Source: CAZMSD01 sp964568855 (GTDB lineage: Bacteria > CAIWAD01). From it: DNA of 64,000 nucleotides. The notes beneath the pieces were generated by a model, which worked only from the letters and a program-made list of their open reading frames with translations, was not told the DNA's origin and did not search any database. Location: positions 62,001-126,000 of the forward strand of contig CAZMSD010000006.1 in assembly GCA_964568855.1 (NCBI GenBank), in the 5' to 3' direction. A program made the position numbers and the translations under genes. Of this stretch, positions 32,933-42,450 are shown in pieces (position 1 is the first letter of the stretch; every line of letters begins with the position of its first letter).

Positions 32933-33620
32933 GAGGGACCCAGTCTTCTGGTGGGCCACCGGCATCTTCATACTGGCCCTTGCCTCGTTCGCGATCACGC
33001 AGAACCAGTTCTGGCTGGCGCTCGGGATCGGTTCCTACCTGCTCCGGCCCACCCTGGCCTCGCTGGGCGTCGGCAGGAAGCACGTGGACGAGCGCCAGAT
33101 GAGCATCCACTACCGCTCGGGCAACATCGCCTTCGCCGTCACCATCACGACATGCGTCATCCTGGCGGTCATGCTCGGAGCCCGGGGCGACCACGCTTTC
33201 GAATACTTCGCCATGACGATCATCATCGGGCTGGCCACCAAAGCCCTGTTCAATGTAATCCTGGTCAAGGATCCAAGGCGGGCGGCGACGAAGATCCTTG
33301 TCAGCGCAGGCCTGTTTATCGCGCTGTTCCCGGCAATGGACTCGTTCCTCTCAGGATCCATCCTCGCGATCTTCATGAACATGATTCCGGGCCTGGCGAT
33401 TGCCGGGGTGGGACTGCTCTCCATGCGTTACCCGCGGCCGGCCGGAGTCATAGTCCTGGCGGCCGCTGCGGCGCTGCTGTGGGTGATCCTCGGCAAAGGA
33501 ATCAACTGGGCGCAGCTCGGAGCGGCCGCCATCGTGGGCGTGCCCCTGATTACGGCCGGGCTGTGCCTCTTCGCGCGGGACAGGAAACACGAGGGTGCGG
33601 AGGGGATGCCCGCCACCTGA
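32925..33620 (+). CDS. multi-pass membrane protein paired with XRE regulator
   Basis: 231 residues from the ATG at 32925, which overlaps the regulator stop and has GAGG just upstream. About seven hydrophobic segments. The cytoplasmic loop GRKHVDERQMSIHYRSG contains a VDERQ motif like that of XRE-linked DUF2178/DUF3796-type membrane proteins. The function of these families is unknown. The C-terminal tail is short and charged (ARDRKHEGAE). Confidence 0.75.
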   Translation: MLKRDPVFWWATGIFILALASFAITQNQFWLALGIGSYLLRPTLASLGVGRKHVDERQMSIHYRSGNIAFAVTITTCVILAVMLGARGDHAFEYFAMTIIIGLATKALFNVILVKDPRRAATKILVSAGLFIALFPAMDSFLSGSILAIFMNMIPGLAIAGVGLLSMRYPRPAGVIVLAAAAALLWVILGKGINWAQLGAAAIVGVPLITAGLCLFARDRKHEGAEGMPAT

Positions 33621-33719
33621 ACCGGCAGAAACGGTGAACTCATTTTGCTAAGCTGGATTCCGGGCTGCGGGCGGATGATCCGCCGCCGAACGGGCAGTCG
33701 GAATCAGAAGGAATGAACC

Positions 33720-34373
33720 ATGCAGATCCAGCAACTCCGCTCGGGCGGCGACCGCAACTTCGCCTATCTCTTGCATCACGAAGGGGAGGCGCTGGCGGTG
33801 GATCCGGGCGAGGACCTGAGTGAACTGAAGACCGCTCTGGAAGCCAGCGGCGCCCGCCTGCGCTGGCTGGTGGGCACGCACGCCCACTGGGACCACATAG
33901 CCGGCATGGATACCCTTCGGAAGCTGGCGGGCGGCGACCGGGTGCTCTCGAAAAATGCCGGCGGCCGGGCCGAGTTCCTGCTCAAGGGCGGCCGGGCCGC
34001 GCTGCCACTGGGCGGCCTGGAGCTCGAACTGCTGGCCACGCCGGGGCACACGCCCTGCAGTCTCTGCCTGCTCACGCCGGAATGCGGGGGCGATCAGCAC
34101 CTGGTGAGTGGTGATACGCTGTTCGTAGGCAAGATCGGCGGCACGGCCACTGAGGACGCCGCCCGCGTCGAGTATCACAGCCTGCACGAGGTCCTGATGC
34201 ACCTGCCGGATAACGTGCAGGTCTGGCCGGGCCACGACTACGGGACGGCGTCCCGCAGCACCATCGGCCGCGAGCGGCAGGCCAACCCCTTCCTGCTGCG
34301 ACCGGATTTCGAGTCATTCTACGAACTCAAGCTCAACTGGGCGGAATACAAGCGCGAGCACGGGATCGCCTGA
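33720..34373 (+). CDS. ETHE1/glyoxalase II-like metallo-hydrolase
   Basis: 217 residues. Metal motif THAHWDH (H54, H56, D58, H59), then a TPGHTPCS histidine and SGDTLF aspartate. The C-terminal signature PGHDYGTASRSTIGRER is the pattern of persulfide dioxygenases (ETHE1) and type II glyoxalases, with ANPFL after it. A plausible substrate is a bacillithiol persulfide or acyl-thiol, which is inference. Monocistronic, with a clear terminator at 34395-34420. Confidence 0.83.
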   Translation: MQIQQLRSGGDRNFAYLLHHEGEALAVDPGEDLSELKTALEASGARLRWLVGTHAHWDHIAGMDTLRKLAGGDRVLSKNAGGRAEFLLKGGRAALPLGGLELELLATPGHTPCSLCLLTPECGGDQHLVSGDTLFVGKIGGTATEDAARVEYHSLHEVLMHLPDNVQVWPGHDYGTASRSTIGRERQANPFLLRPDFESFYELKLNWAEYKREHGIA

Positions 34374-34394
34374 GCCCGTGTCGCACAAAGAGAA

Positions 34395-34420
34395 AGCCGC
34401 CGGAAGCGATTCCGGCGGCT
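34395..34420 (+). terminator. intrinsic terminator after the ETHE1-like gene
   Basis: AGCCGCCGGAA pairs perfectly with TTCCGGCGGCT around a GCGA tetraloop, followed by TCTATTT. Confidence 0.85.
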
Positions 34421-34527
34421 TCTATTTCCAGGCGGTAGCCGAAGTTTGCGTATCAGCCGCATGCCGCGTGATGCATCACTTGTCTTAACGCATGGCCGAC
34501 CGCGGCGTGTCGGCTGCAAGCGCAAAG

Positions 34528-34560
34528 TCGATGGACGGCGCGTAGCGTCCGTACATCGAC
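34528..34560 (-). terminator. hairpin flush with the stop codon of the 34560-35567 gene
   Basis: GTCGATG (34528-34534) pairs with CATCGAC (34554-34560), with GACG/CGTC inside and a small bulge. Like the hairpin at 690-738, it touches the stop codon of a sorting-domain protein gene. Confidence 0.45.
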
Positions 34561-35567
34561 TATTTCATGAGGATCAGGCGCTCGGTCATCGAACCCTGCT
34601 CGGTGTTCAGCACGGCCAGGTACATGCCGCTGGGCAGGTGGCCCGCGTCGAATGCGAATTCCTGGGTACCCACGTCAAGCAGGCCCTTGTGCACCATGGC
34701 CACCCTCTGTCCGCGCAGATTGAAGACGGCCAGCTTGGCCGGTCCCGTCTGGTCCATCACCACTCGCAGTGTTGTCTGCGGGTTGAAGGGATTGGGATAG
34801 ACGTCGAGCAGGTTCATGCTGGAGGGCTGCACCTGGACACTGGCTGGCGTGCCGTCCTCGACGCAGACGTTCACTCCGGGATTGATGTTGTCCTCGCCGA
34901 TCCCGTCGTCCTGGTAGGAACCGGAGAACATGATGCAATCGAAGCAGACGGTCTTGTTGAACACCGTCTCCACCTGGCTGACGTTGCTGATGGTCAGCTC
35001 GTAGTCGGGCGTGGCCAGAGTGGGCGAATAGAACATGGGCCCGGTCTGGGAAGGCATCTCGGATCCGAAAGCGAAGGCGGGCAGCATGGGATTGCCGCTG
35101 AAGGCGGCAACCTTGTGATCGCCGTCCGAGGCCGATACGCCGGCGATCAGGTCGAAGTCGCCGTTCTCATCGAAATCGAAGGCAATGCAGACGGATTCGG
35201 TCTCCCGCAGGTCGACCACATCCTCACCGCCGCGGGCGGCGAGCCAGCCTGCCGTATTCGAAGCGTCGCCGTCGCCGTCCGCGTCACCGGCGAGACCGAA
35301 GAACACCAGTCCCACCTGCAGGATGTCGTTGTACTCATCGAAGTTGAAAATCAGGCGGTCCAGATCCCAGCCGGAAATCGTGCCCTCGGGTGGTGCGGGA
35401 GGATTGGTGGGCAGGCCCACGTCCCCCAGGGGATCGAGGTGCTCCACCGACAGTGTGACACTGAAATCCGCCGTCGCGTTGCCGGTGAAGTCCACCGGGG
35501 TTGCCGAAGCGATGCCCACGATCAAAGCCGCGGCGAATCCCGTGACGATTGTTGTTCTGCGATTCAT
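34560..35567 (-). CDS. secreted protein with C-terminal sorting domain
   Basis: 335 residues. A signal peptide (TTIVTGFAAALIVGIASA) is followed by a beta-rich body with two Asp-rich segments resembling calcium-binding or dockerin-like loops (LAGDADGDGDASNTAGW and DFDENGDFDLIAG). The C-terminus contains LLDVYPNPFNPQTTLRV and ends RLILMK, a type IX-like sorting domain. Single gene; its promoter is in the AT-rich gap above 35567. Role unknown, probably surface-exposed. Confidence 0.75.
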   Translation of the reverse strand: MNRRTTIVTGFAAALIVGIASATPVDFTGNATADFSVTLSVEHLDPLGDVGLPTNPPAPPEGTISGWDLDRLIFNFDEYNDILQVGLVFFGLAGDADGDGDASNTAGWLAARGGEDVVDLRETESVCIAFDFDENGDFDLIAGVSASDGDHKVAAFSGNPMLPAFAFGSEMPSQTGPMFYSPTLATPDYELTISNVSQVETVFNKTVCFDCIMFSGSYQDDGIGEDNINPGVNVCVEDGTPASVQVQPSSMNLLDVYPNPFNPQTTLRVVMDQTGPAKLAVFNLRGQRVAMVHKGLLDVGTQEFAFDAGHLPSGMYLAVLNTEQGSMTERLILMK

Positions 35568-36296
35568 CAGACCCCTCCAAATCTCGCTCGTCTCTTCGCC
35601 GAGCGGCTATCATTTTCACAATACCATACATCTCTGCAGCCACTGTGGCAGCGAGCGGAACAGAAATGAAAATGGCGCAAAAACTGAAAAACAGATGCCA
35701 GCAAGTGCAGGAAATCAGAACGAGGGCTGGATCACGTTTCAGGGCACAGTTTGTGAAGTGCTGATGAGCAAGATGAGTGCCAACTCTGGAACCAAGCATA
35801 CAGATGGACCCAGTTCCATGTTTTACAAATGGTTAGTGAATAAGTTGTTAGACGTTTAAGAACACTGCCATTTTCCTGCCGCCCGATATTGAACTCGGAG
35901 TGGAGAAGATTGAACAGCGAAAGCGCAGCGCGTTTCCTTAGGACAGAAATTGTCTTGAATACTCAAAGCTGTTTCTTCAGAATAAAGAATAGGGACAGCC
36001 GGCATACACAAGGTAGAACAGGTCGAAATACTCTCCCTATACGGCATATCTGGAAGTTTAGCGTGTGAAGCGATGGTTTCTAAGCTGATAAATGATGCGA
36101 GCACTGAACATCGTGATATTGAAATGCGATCGATCAGCATGGAAATCGACGGTTCATCCAAGGTACAAGCTGCGGGTTCTCTTGTGAACCCCGCGGGCAG
36201 CCAATATATTTACAGGCTCTTGTTCGTCGATTCGTGGAATCCGGGATCCAGGTTGGCTGGTCCGTCAGCGATTCCACACCATGGAATGGAAACAGC
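35568..36296. other. AT-rich gap without convincing genes
   Basis: About 730 nt, clearly less GC-rich than the genes around it. Frames of 60-100 codons exist on both strands but lack ribosome binding sites, show no codon bias and have no recognisable domain. It should contain the promoters of both divergent neighbours. A hairpin at 36169-36201 (GCTGC/GCAGC outside, GGGTTC/GAACCC inside) is the only clear structure. It could be the remains of a lost or acquired gene. Confidence 0.45.
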
Positions 36297-37613
36297 ATGC
36301 GGCGCTTTGGTCCTCTGATCCTGATCCTGGTTCTCTGCTCAGTCATTGCCTGCGATGAGAGCGAGAGCACCCTGGGCGCCGCTCCCGGAGGCGATCCCGC
36401 CGGCGCCTGGGATTCCCTCGAAGTCGACCGGCTGGCCTTGTTTCACCGGAACCAGCTCCTCTGGGACGCGGGCCGGCAGGTGGTGGGCCGGCTGGACGCG
36501 CGAAGCCTGGAAGCGGAGATCCTGTTCCAGGTTGACTATCAACCCGTACAGCTCTGGGAAGCGCAGCCGGATTCCGGCAGCCTGAGTGCGCTTCTCTCAT
36601 TGAAAATGGACAACGATCCCGAGCGGGTCCTGCTGCCCCAGCACAGCGACAGCGCCGGAGTGGGCTTCTACATGAACCTCTCGCTTCTGCTGCTGGAACT
36701 TCCCGAAGGCGAGAACCTGCCCTACGAAGACTCCCTTTCCTGGGAGTACGCCCATCCTGCAGGGGAGGATCGTTACACGGTCCTGGACAGCGTGGTCTTC
36801 CTGGTGAGCAACACGGACAGCGCCTTCGGCGAGGGCGGGGATCCGCTGACCGGCGTACGGACGCTGCGGGAGGTTCCCGCCTGGTGGTTCGAGGATTCCA
36901 ACAGCACCTCGCGCAGTTTCCTGCTGCGCGCGGCCCCCGGGGAACAGGGCTTGCTGCCCTTTCTGGCGGCGGGCTGGAACAGCGAAGTGCGCCCCGGTAT
37001 CCGCCTGGCCTGGAGCGAGACCGACACCACCGACACCGGCGACAGCGTCTTCGTGGACACGAGCATGGACACCACCTTCGTGGTCTGCACCTGGCAGAGC
37101 GGAATCGTCGACGACTACGGGCCGGCGGACAGCCTGTGGCTCTCCACGGGCTACGCCAACCAGGTGATCCTCGAGCTGCCCCCCTTTCAGCCCGCAGACG
37201 AGAACGGCGAGGCCGTCGACTTCCTGCTGGGCAGCATCAGCGAAGGCCTGCTCGGTTTTCCCATCGACAGCCATGTCTACAACACCGCCGGGGGCAAGGT
37301 CAACCTGTATCACGTGGGGCAGTACCAGGAGCTCGGACAGGACCTCGATCCCAGCATGCTGGTGGCGGGTATGGTACTCGACGATTCCACCGAGTTTCTG
37401 GAATTCAACGTGGTGAACCTGTTGCGCCGGATCTGGGTGGAAGAGGACACGCTGAGCAGCGAGGAGCCAATCGCTCTGGCGCTCAAGTTCGACGATTATT
37501 TCGCGCTGGAAGTGCGCAAGCTGGGATTGCACGGCCTCGCCGCCGAGGACAGCCTGCGCCCGCGCCTGCGCTATAAGATCTCACATGCGCCGGAACACTG
37601 GGGGCAGCCGTGA
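36297..37613 (+). CDS. lipoprotein, first gene of an envelope operon
   Basis: 438 residues from ATG 36297. Signal segment PLILILVLCSVIAC with lipidated Cys at 19. The body has paired beta strands (LEAEILFQVDYQPVQLW, VILELPPFQPADENGE) and a repeated carbohydrate-binding-like appearance (SLSALLSLKMDNDP), but no named family is recognised. It overlaps the barrel protein gene by 4 nt, so it probably works at the outer membrane with it. Confidence 0.7.
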   Translation: MRRFGPLILILVLCSVIACDESESTLGAAPGGDPAGAWDSLEVDRLALFHRNQLLWDAGRQVVGRLDARSLEAEILFQVDYQPVQLWEAQPDSGSLSALLSLKMDNDPERVLLPQHSDSAGVGFYMNLSLLLLELPEGENLPYEDSLSWEYAHPAGEDRYTVLDSVVFLVSNTDSAFGEGGDPLTGVRTLREVPAWWFEDSNSTSRSFLLRAAPGEQGLLPFLAAGWNSEVRPGIRLAWSETDTTDTGDSVFVDTSMDTTFVVCTWQSGIVDDYGPADSLWLSTGYANQVILELPPFQPADENGEAVDFLLGSISEGLLGFPIDSHVYNTAGGKVNLYHVGQYQELGQDLDPSMLVAGMVLDDSTEFLEFNVVNLLRRIWVEEDTLSSEEPIALALKFDDYFALEVRKLGLHGLAAEDSLRPRLRYKISHAPEHWGQP

Positions 37614-38884
37614 GAGCGCTCCGAGGGGACATTCCATGGATCCGGGCCGTGCTGCCGCTGGTCCTGCTCCTGCTGCTCGTGTCACAAAGCGCGGCCGGGC
37701 CCTTCACCCGGGCGCCCTGGGGTCGCCAGGTCTGGGCTTCCAGCGCGGCTGACGCCGGACGCGGCGGCGCCGGTCTCGCAGATACCGACAGCACGCGACT
37801 CAACCTGCGCAATCCCGCGGCCGTGCACGGCGGCCGGCTGACCCGCTTTCAGATCGGCTTTACGCTCAATCGCGCCGCGTTGAGCTCGGCCGACGAGAAC
37901 CTGACCACCAGCGGCGGCCGTTTCGACTATTTCGCGCTGGCCTTCCCGCTGCTTTGGAAGGATCTCTCGCTGGCTCTGGGTCTTCGCCCGCAGACCGGCA
38001 TGGACTTCAGCGTGGCGCGCCGCGAAACCGACCAGGAAGGCCGGGAATACGTCAACAGCCTGCACGGTACCGGCGGGCTCTCGCTGGTTCACCTGAGCCT
38101 GGCCCGGTCCATGGATCCTCTGCCGCTGAAAGTGGGCCTGGAAGCAGGCCTGGTCTTCGGCAGCCTGCTCGAGGAATGGAAAGTATTCTATCCCCAGTCG
38201 GCGCCGCCCTACGACAGCTGGATCAACCGCAGGCTCTCACTGGTGGCCCTGCGTCCCCGCCTGGGCCTGCTCTGGTCACCAGGGCCACGCCTGGATCTGG
38301 CCCTCGCCGCGGCACCGGCCGTCAGCGCGGAACTCAGCATCGACCTGGAAAACCGTTCCAGCAACGTGGACCAGGAATACCGGACGGCGGGGACCGACTT
38401 GCCCGCCCGACTGGATGTCGGGCTCCGCACCGCCCTGATGGGTCTGGATTTCTGGACGGACCTGAGCTACGAGGACTGGTCGGGCACCGAGCTCTACGGC
38501 TCAGGCGATGGAAGCACCGCCGCCGAGCGCCGGCAGGACGTACTGGGCCTGGCTCTGGGCGTGGAGCTGCCGCCTTCCAGCGACTATACCGACCCCTGGT
38601 ACCGGCAGGCCAGCTGGCGTGGCGGACTGCGCCGCGAGGAACACTACGCGAACTGGAATTCGGCCGCCGACGGGGCTGCTCCCGATTGGCGCGGCCTGGA
38701 AACCCTGACGTTCAGCCTGGGGGCCGGTCTGCCATTGAGAACTTCCAGCACCTGGCTGGACCTGGCCCTCGAACTGGGCTGGACGGGCAGCCTGGCGGAG
38801 CACGGTCTGAAGGAACGGTTCGTCAATCTTCGCGTGGGTTTGAGTGCCCGGGATCTCTGGTTCTGGCGTCCCAGCTACGATTGA
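37610..38884 (+). CDS. outer-membrane beta-barrel protein
   Basis: 424 residues, GTG start in a GTGA overlap with the lipoprotein stop. Signal segment AVLPLVLLLLLVSQSAAG. An N-terminal motif GRGGAGLADTDSTRLNLRNPAAV resembles the hatch start of OmpP1/FadL-like and PorV-like barrels. About 14 amphipathic strands follow. In FCB bacteria such barrels often serve transport or secretion. The exact role is unknown. The 71-nt gap to the TPR gene suggests the same transcript. Confidence 0.7.
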   Translation: MRALRGDIPWIRAVLPLVLLLLLVSQSAAGPFTRAPWGRQVWASSAADAGRGGAGLADTDSTRLNLRNPAAVHGGRLTRFQIGFTLNRAALSSADENLTTSGGRFDYFALAFPLLWKDLSLALGLRPQTGMDFSVARRETDQEGREYVNSLHGTGGLSLVHLSLARSMDPLPLKVGLEAGLVFGSLLEEWKVFYPQSAPPYDSWINRRLSLVALRPRLGLLWSPGPRLDLALAAAPAVSAELSIDLENRSSNVDQEYRTAGTDLPARLDVGLRTALMGLDFWTDLSYEDWSGTELYGSGDGSTAAERRQDVLGLALGVELPPSSDYTDPWYRQASWRGGLRREEHYANWNSAADGAAPDWRGLETLTFSLGAGLPLRTSSTWLDLALELGWTGSLAEHGLKERFVNLRVGLSARDLWFWRPSYD

Positions 38885-38955
38885 GACCCGGCCGAATCCG
38901 CAGCGCCGCCGGCGCGCATCGATGATCGCAACATCCTGACAGGAAGGGATCTCCC

Positions 38956-40218
38956 ATGAAAGCAATCTTGAGCGCCCTGCTGCTGGCACTGGCGGTCTGC
39001 GCCTGCAAAACGGCCTACCAGACCGTGGAGCCCGAGGCTCCCGCCCCTTCCGAGCTTGCGGAGGAAGAACGGGCGGCGGTAGAGCAGCAGGCCAAGATCG
39101 ACCTGAGCTTCGCCTACAACGACTACAACCAGGGTAACTACACCTCGGCCAAGGACTACTTCCTGAAGGCTTACGGGGGTCATCACGCCTTCGATGAGGA
39201 TTACAAGCTCAAGTTCTACAAGCAGTTCAAGAAATGGGCCACCTGTTACAGCAACCTGGGGCAGCCTGATTCGGCGCGCATCATTCTCGAAATGGCCGTC
39301 GAGAAGCTGCCGGACAGCTGGTACGAGCATCGTACCCTGGGCCTGCTGCTGGCCAGGATGGACGACGAGCAGGGAGCCTTCGAGCAGTACCGGATCTGCG
39401 TCGACCTCAAGGACGACGACTGGGAATCCCACCGCGACATCAAGGACATTCTCAAGTCCAGGGCCCAGGCCAGCGGAGCTATGGAAGACTGGAATGCGGT
39501 GCTCGAGGCCCTGGATAAGCTGATCGAGCTGCGCTCGGAGGACCTCAGCTTCGCCCAGGAGAAGGACAAGATCCTGGCCGCCAATTACGATCCGGTGGAG
39601 ATCATCAACTCGTTGCGGGAGAACGTCGAGAAGTTTCCCGACAACCATCAGTTCCGCGAGAAACTGGCCTCCGCGCTGGTGGACTTCGCCACCCAGGAAA
39701 CCTACAGGGAGGCTCTGGGGCACTTGGATCGCCTGCTGGCTGTTTCGCCGGAGAAGGCGGCGTATTACAACCAGAAGGCCACCGCCCTGGAAGGCCTCGA
39801 CCGCGGCCCTGAGGCCGTCCGGGTCCTGTTCCGGCTGGTGGAACTGGAGCCCGCCCGGCCCGAGCTGCCGGTGCGCGTGGGCCAGCTCTATCTTGACCTG
39901 GGCAACCTGCGGAAGGCTCGACATTGGGCGGCGAGAGCCAGGCGCGGCTTTCCCGGCTACGGCAAGGGCTTCATCCTGATGGCCAAGGTCTACGAGGCGG
40001 CTGTGGACGAATGCGCCGAAAGCGAGCTGAGATTCGACGACAAGCTGGTCTATGAAATGGCGGCGAAGGAGTACGACAAGGTCAGGGATCCGGCCTTCCG
40101 CTCCCTCGCCCGGCAGCGCCGCCAGTCCCTCGAAGAGGTGCTGCCCACCGCCGAGGACCGTTTCTTCAATAAGAACGAGCGGCCGGAAAAGGAATGCTAC
40201 CAGTGGCTCTTCGAGTGA
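38956..40218 (+). CDS. TPR-repeat lipoprotein
   Basis: 420 residues. Signal peptide with lipobox ending in Cys17 (LALAVCACK). The body is alpha-helical with TPR-like pairs: DLSFAYNDYNQGNYTSAKDYF, ATCYSNLGQPDSARIILEMA, HLDRLLAVSPEKAAYYNQKA, RVGQLYLDLGNLRKARHWA. It is probably a periplasmic scaffold acting with the lipoprotein and barrel encoded upstream. The last codons overlap rpiB (GTGA). Confidence 0.82.
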   Translation: MKAILSALLLALAVCACKTAYQTVEPEAPAPSELAEEERAAVEQQAKIDLSFAYNDYNQGNYTSAKDYFLKAYGGHHAFDEDYKLKFYKQFKKWATCYSNLGQPDSARIILEMAVEKLPDSWYEHRTLGLLLARMDDEQGAFEQYRICVDLKDDDWESHRDIKDILKSRAQASGAMEDWNAVLEALDKLIELRSEDLSFAQEKDKILAANYDPVEIINSLRENVEKFPDNHQFREKLASALVDFATQETYREALGHLDRLLAVSPEKAAYYNQKATALEGLDRGPEAVRVLFRLVELEPARPELPVRVGQLYLDLGNLRKARHWAARARRGFPGYGKGFILMAKVYEAAVDECAESELRFDDKLVYEMAAKEYDKVRDPAFRSLARQRRQSLEEVLPTAEDRFFNKNERPEKECYQWLFE

Positions 40219-40652
40219 TCGGGGTGGCCGGCGACCACGCCGCCGTGGAGACGCGCCAGGCGGTGATCGCCCTGCTCAAGGAACGCGGGCTCCAGGTCCG
40301 CGACTTCGGCACCCACGACCGGGAGTCCTGCGATTATCCCGATTTCGTGATCCCCTGCGCCGAGGCCTTGGCCCGCGGCGAGCTGGACCGGGCCGTGGTC
40401 TTCTGCGGCAGCGGGATCGGCGCCTCCATTTGCGCCAACAAGGTCCGGGGTGTGCGGGCCGCTCTCTGCCTGGAAGCGGAGCAGGCCGCGCTCTGCCGGA
40501 AGCACAACGACGCCAACTGCCTGGCCCTGGCGGGGCGGCTGCGCAGCATTGAACAGAACCTGGAATATGTGCGGATCTGGCTCGAGGCGGAGTTCGAGGG
40601 CGGCCGTCATGAACGGCGAATCGGCAAGCTGCACGAGCGGACCGGCTGCTGA
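40215..40652 (+). CDS. rpiB: ribose-5-phosphate isomerase B
   Basis: 145 residues from GTG 40215, which overlaps the upstream stop as GTGA; a longer frame from 40194 adds residues not in the family. Motifs are GVAGDHAAVETR, YPDF, catalytic Cys64 in FCGSGIGASICANK, and RKHNDANCLALAGR. It interconverts ribose-5-phosphate and ribulose-5-phosphate. It precedes glyA by 12 nt. Confidence 0.93.
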   Translation: MIGVAGDHAAVETRQAVIALLKERGLQVRDFGTHDRESCDYPDFVIPCAEALARGELDRAVVFCGSGIGASICANKVRGVRAALCLEAEQAALCRKHNDANCLALAGRLRSIEQNLEYVRIWLEAEFEGGRHERRIGKLHERTGC

Positions 40653-40664
40653 AAGAGGAAGGCG

Positions 40665-41960
40665 ATGAGCAGGCTGGAGAAGACCGACCCGCGGATTCAC
40701 GAGATCCTCAAAGGTGAGTTGAGGCGGCAGGAGCAGCTCCTGGAGATGATCGCCTCCGAGAATTTCACTTCCTGGGCGGTGATGGAGGCCCAGGGCGGGG
40801 TGATGACCAACAAGTACGCCGAAGGCTACCCCGGCAAGCGCTACTACGGCGGCTGCGAATGGGTGGACGAGGCCGAGGACCTGGCCCGGGAAAGGGCTCG
40901 CCGGCTCTTCGATTGCGAATACGCCAACGTGCAGCCGCATTCGGGCAGCCAGGCCAACATGGCCGTCTACATGAGCTACCTCGCGCCGGGCGACACGGTG
41001 CTGGGCATGGACCTGTCTCACGGCGGGCATCTGACCCACGGAAGCCCGGTGAACTTCTCGGGCCGGCTGTATCGTTTCGTGTCCTACGGCGTAGCCCGTG
41101 ATACGGGACGGATCGATTTCGACAACGTGCGCGAAGCGGCCCGGGAACACCGGCCGAAAATGATCGTCGCCGGGGCCAGCGCTTATCCGCGGGAAATCGA
41201 TTTCGCGCGCTTCCGCGAGATCGCCGATGAGGTCGACGCCTACCTTTTCGTGGACATGGCGCACATCGCCGGACTGGTGGCGGTGGGCGAGCACGCGAGC
41301 CCGCTGCCCCACGCGCACGTTGTCTCCAGCACCACCCACAAGACCCTGCGCGGCCCTCGCGGCGGCCTGATCCTGATGGGCCGCGACTACGACAACGTCC
41401 ACGGCCAGGTGGCGCCCAAGTCCGGACGGGTCAAGCAGCAGAGCGAGATCCTGGACGGCATGGTGATGCCGGGCGTCCAAGGCGGCCCCCTGATGCACGT
41501 GATCGCCGCCAAGGCCGTGGCCTTCGAGGAATGCCTCAGGCCGGATTTCGCCGAATACATCCGCCGGGTGAAAGCCAACGCCGCCGCCCTGGGCGAAGAA
41601 CTGATCAATCGCGGCTATGCCTTGGTCAGCGGGGGGACGGACAATCACCTGATCCTGGTGGATCTCACAAAGCGCGGAATCAGCGGGAAGCTGGCGGAGA
41701 AGGCCCTGGAAAAGGCGGGGATCACAGTCAACAAGAACATGGTGCCCTTCGACGATCGCAGCCCCCTGATCACCAGCGGTATCCGCATCGGAACCCCGGC
41801 CCTGACCACCCGGGGCATGAGCGAGGACGCCATGCGGCGCATCGCGGATTTCATCGACCGGGCGCTCGGCGATCCGAAGAACGACGACAGGCTGGGCGGC
41901 ATCCGCGGGGAAGTGCAGGAGCTTGCCTCGGCCTACCCTCTCTACCGCGGAGAAGACTGA
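40665..41960 (+). CDS. glyA: serine hydroxymethyltransferase
   Basis: 431 residues. PLP lysine K226 in SSTTHKTLRGPRGG. Other motifs are IASENFTSWAV, NKYAEGYPGKRYYGGCE, NVQPHSGSQAN, FVDMAHIAGLVA and VSGGTDNHLILVDL. It makes glycine and methylene-tetrahydrofolate from serine. GAGGAAGG precedes the ATG. nrdR starts 10 nt later. Confidence 0.97.
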   Translation: MSRLEKTDPRIHEILKGELRRQEQLLEMIASENFTSWAVMEAQGGVMTNKYAEGYPGKRYYGGCEWVDEAEDLARERARRLFDCEYANVQPHSGSQANMAVYMSYLAPGDTVLGMDLSHGGHLTHGSPVNFSGRLYRFVSYGVARDTGRIDFDNVREAAREHRPKMIVAGASAYPREIDFARFREIADEVDAYLFVDMAHIAGLVAVGEHASPLPHAHVVSSTTHKTLRGPRGGLILMGRDYDNVHGQVAPKSGRVKQQSEILDGMVMPGVQGGPLMHVIAAKAVAFEECLRPDFAEYIRRVKANAAALGEELINRGYALVSGGTDNHLILVDLTKRGISGKLAEKALEKAGITVNKNMVPFDDRSPLITSGIRIGTPALTTRGMSEDAMRRIADFIDRALGDPKNDDRLGGIRGEVQELASAYPLYRGED

Positions 41961-41970
41961 GCGGCGAACG

Positions 41971-42423
41971 ATGAACTGCCCGATTTGCGGCCACATCGAG
42001 GACAAAGTGATCGACAGCCGCCCCGCGCGGGAGGGCACGGCCATCCGCCGCCGGCGCGAGTGTCTGGACTGCCAGTCGCGCTTCACGACCTACGAGTTCA
42101 TCGAGAGCACCCAGCTTACCGTGGTTAAGAGCGATGGGTCGCGGGAAGTCTTCAACCGGCAGAAACTCGATCGCGGAATCCGCTCGGCGCTCAACAAGCG
42201 CAACCACAGCCACGAGAACGTGGAAGAGCTGGTCAACCGGATCGAACGGGAAGTACAGGCCAAGGCGGCCGCCACCGGGGAGATCGAAAGCAGCGCCCTG
42301 GGTGAACTGGTCCTGGTGCACCTGCGCGATTTCGATGAAGTGGGTTACATTCGATTCGCTTCCGTCTACCGGCGTTTTCAGGACGTCAGGGAATTCATCA
42401 AGGAACTGAGAGTCTTCGACTAG
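41971..42423 (+). CDS. nrdR: NrdR, transcriptional repressor of ribonucleotide reductase genes
   Basis: 150 residues, exactly the family length, from ATG 41971. A zinc ribbon uses C3, C6, C31 and C34 (MNCPICGH...CLDCQSRF). An ATP-cone follows (VVKSDGSREVFNRQKLDRGI). It binds NrdR boxes when loaded with ATP/dATP. Its target genes are not in this window. A longer frame to 41923 overlaps glyA and is not needed. Confidence 0.95.
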   Translation: MNCPICGHIEDKVIDSRPAREGTAIRRRRECLDCQSRFTTYEFIESTQLTVVKSDGSREVFNRQKLDRGIRSALNKRNHSHENVEELVNRIEREVQAKAAATGEIESSALGELVLVHLRDFDEVGYIRFASVYRRFQDVREFIKELRVFD

Positions 42424-42450
42424 CGGACTGTTCCGCTGGACCCACCATTC

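Noticed and set aside
34468..34479. Palindrome GTGATGCATCAC between convergent genes
   Set aside because: A perfect 12-bp palindrome but isolated, without T-run or partner copies; a terminator nearby already explains the region.
35856..36161. 101-codon minus-strand open frame in the AT-rich gap
   Set aside because: No ribosome binding site, no domain, and composition equal to surrounding noncoding DNA.
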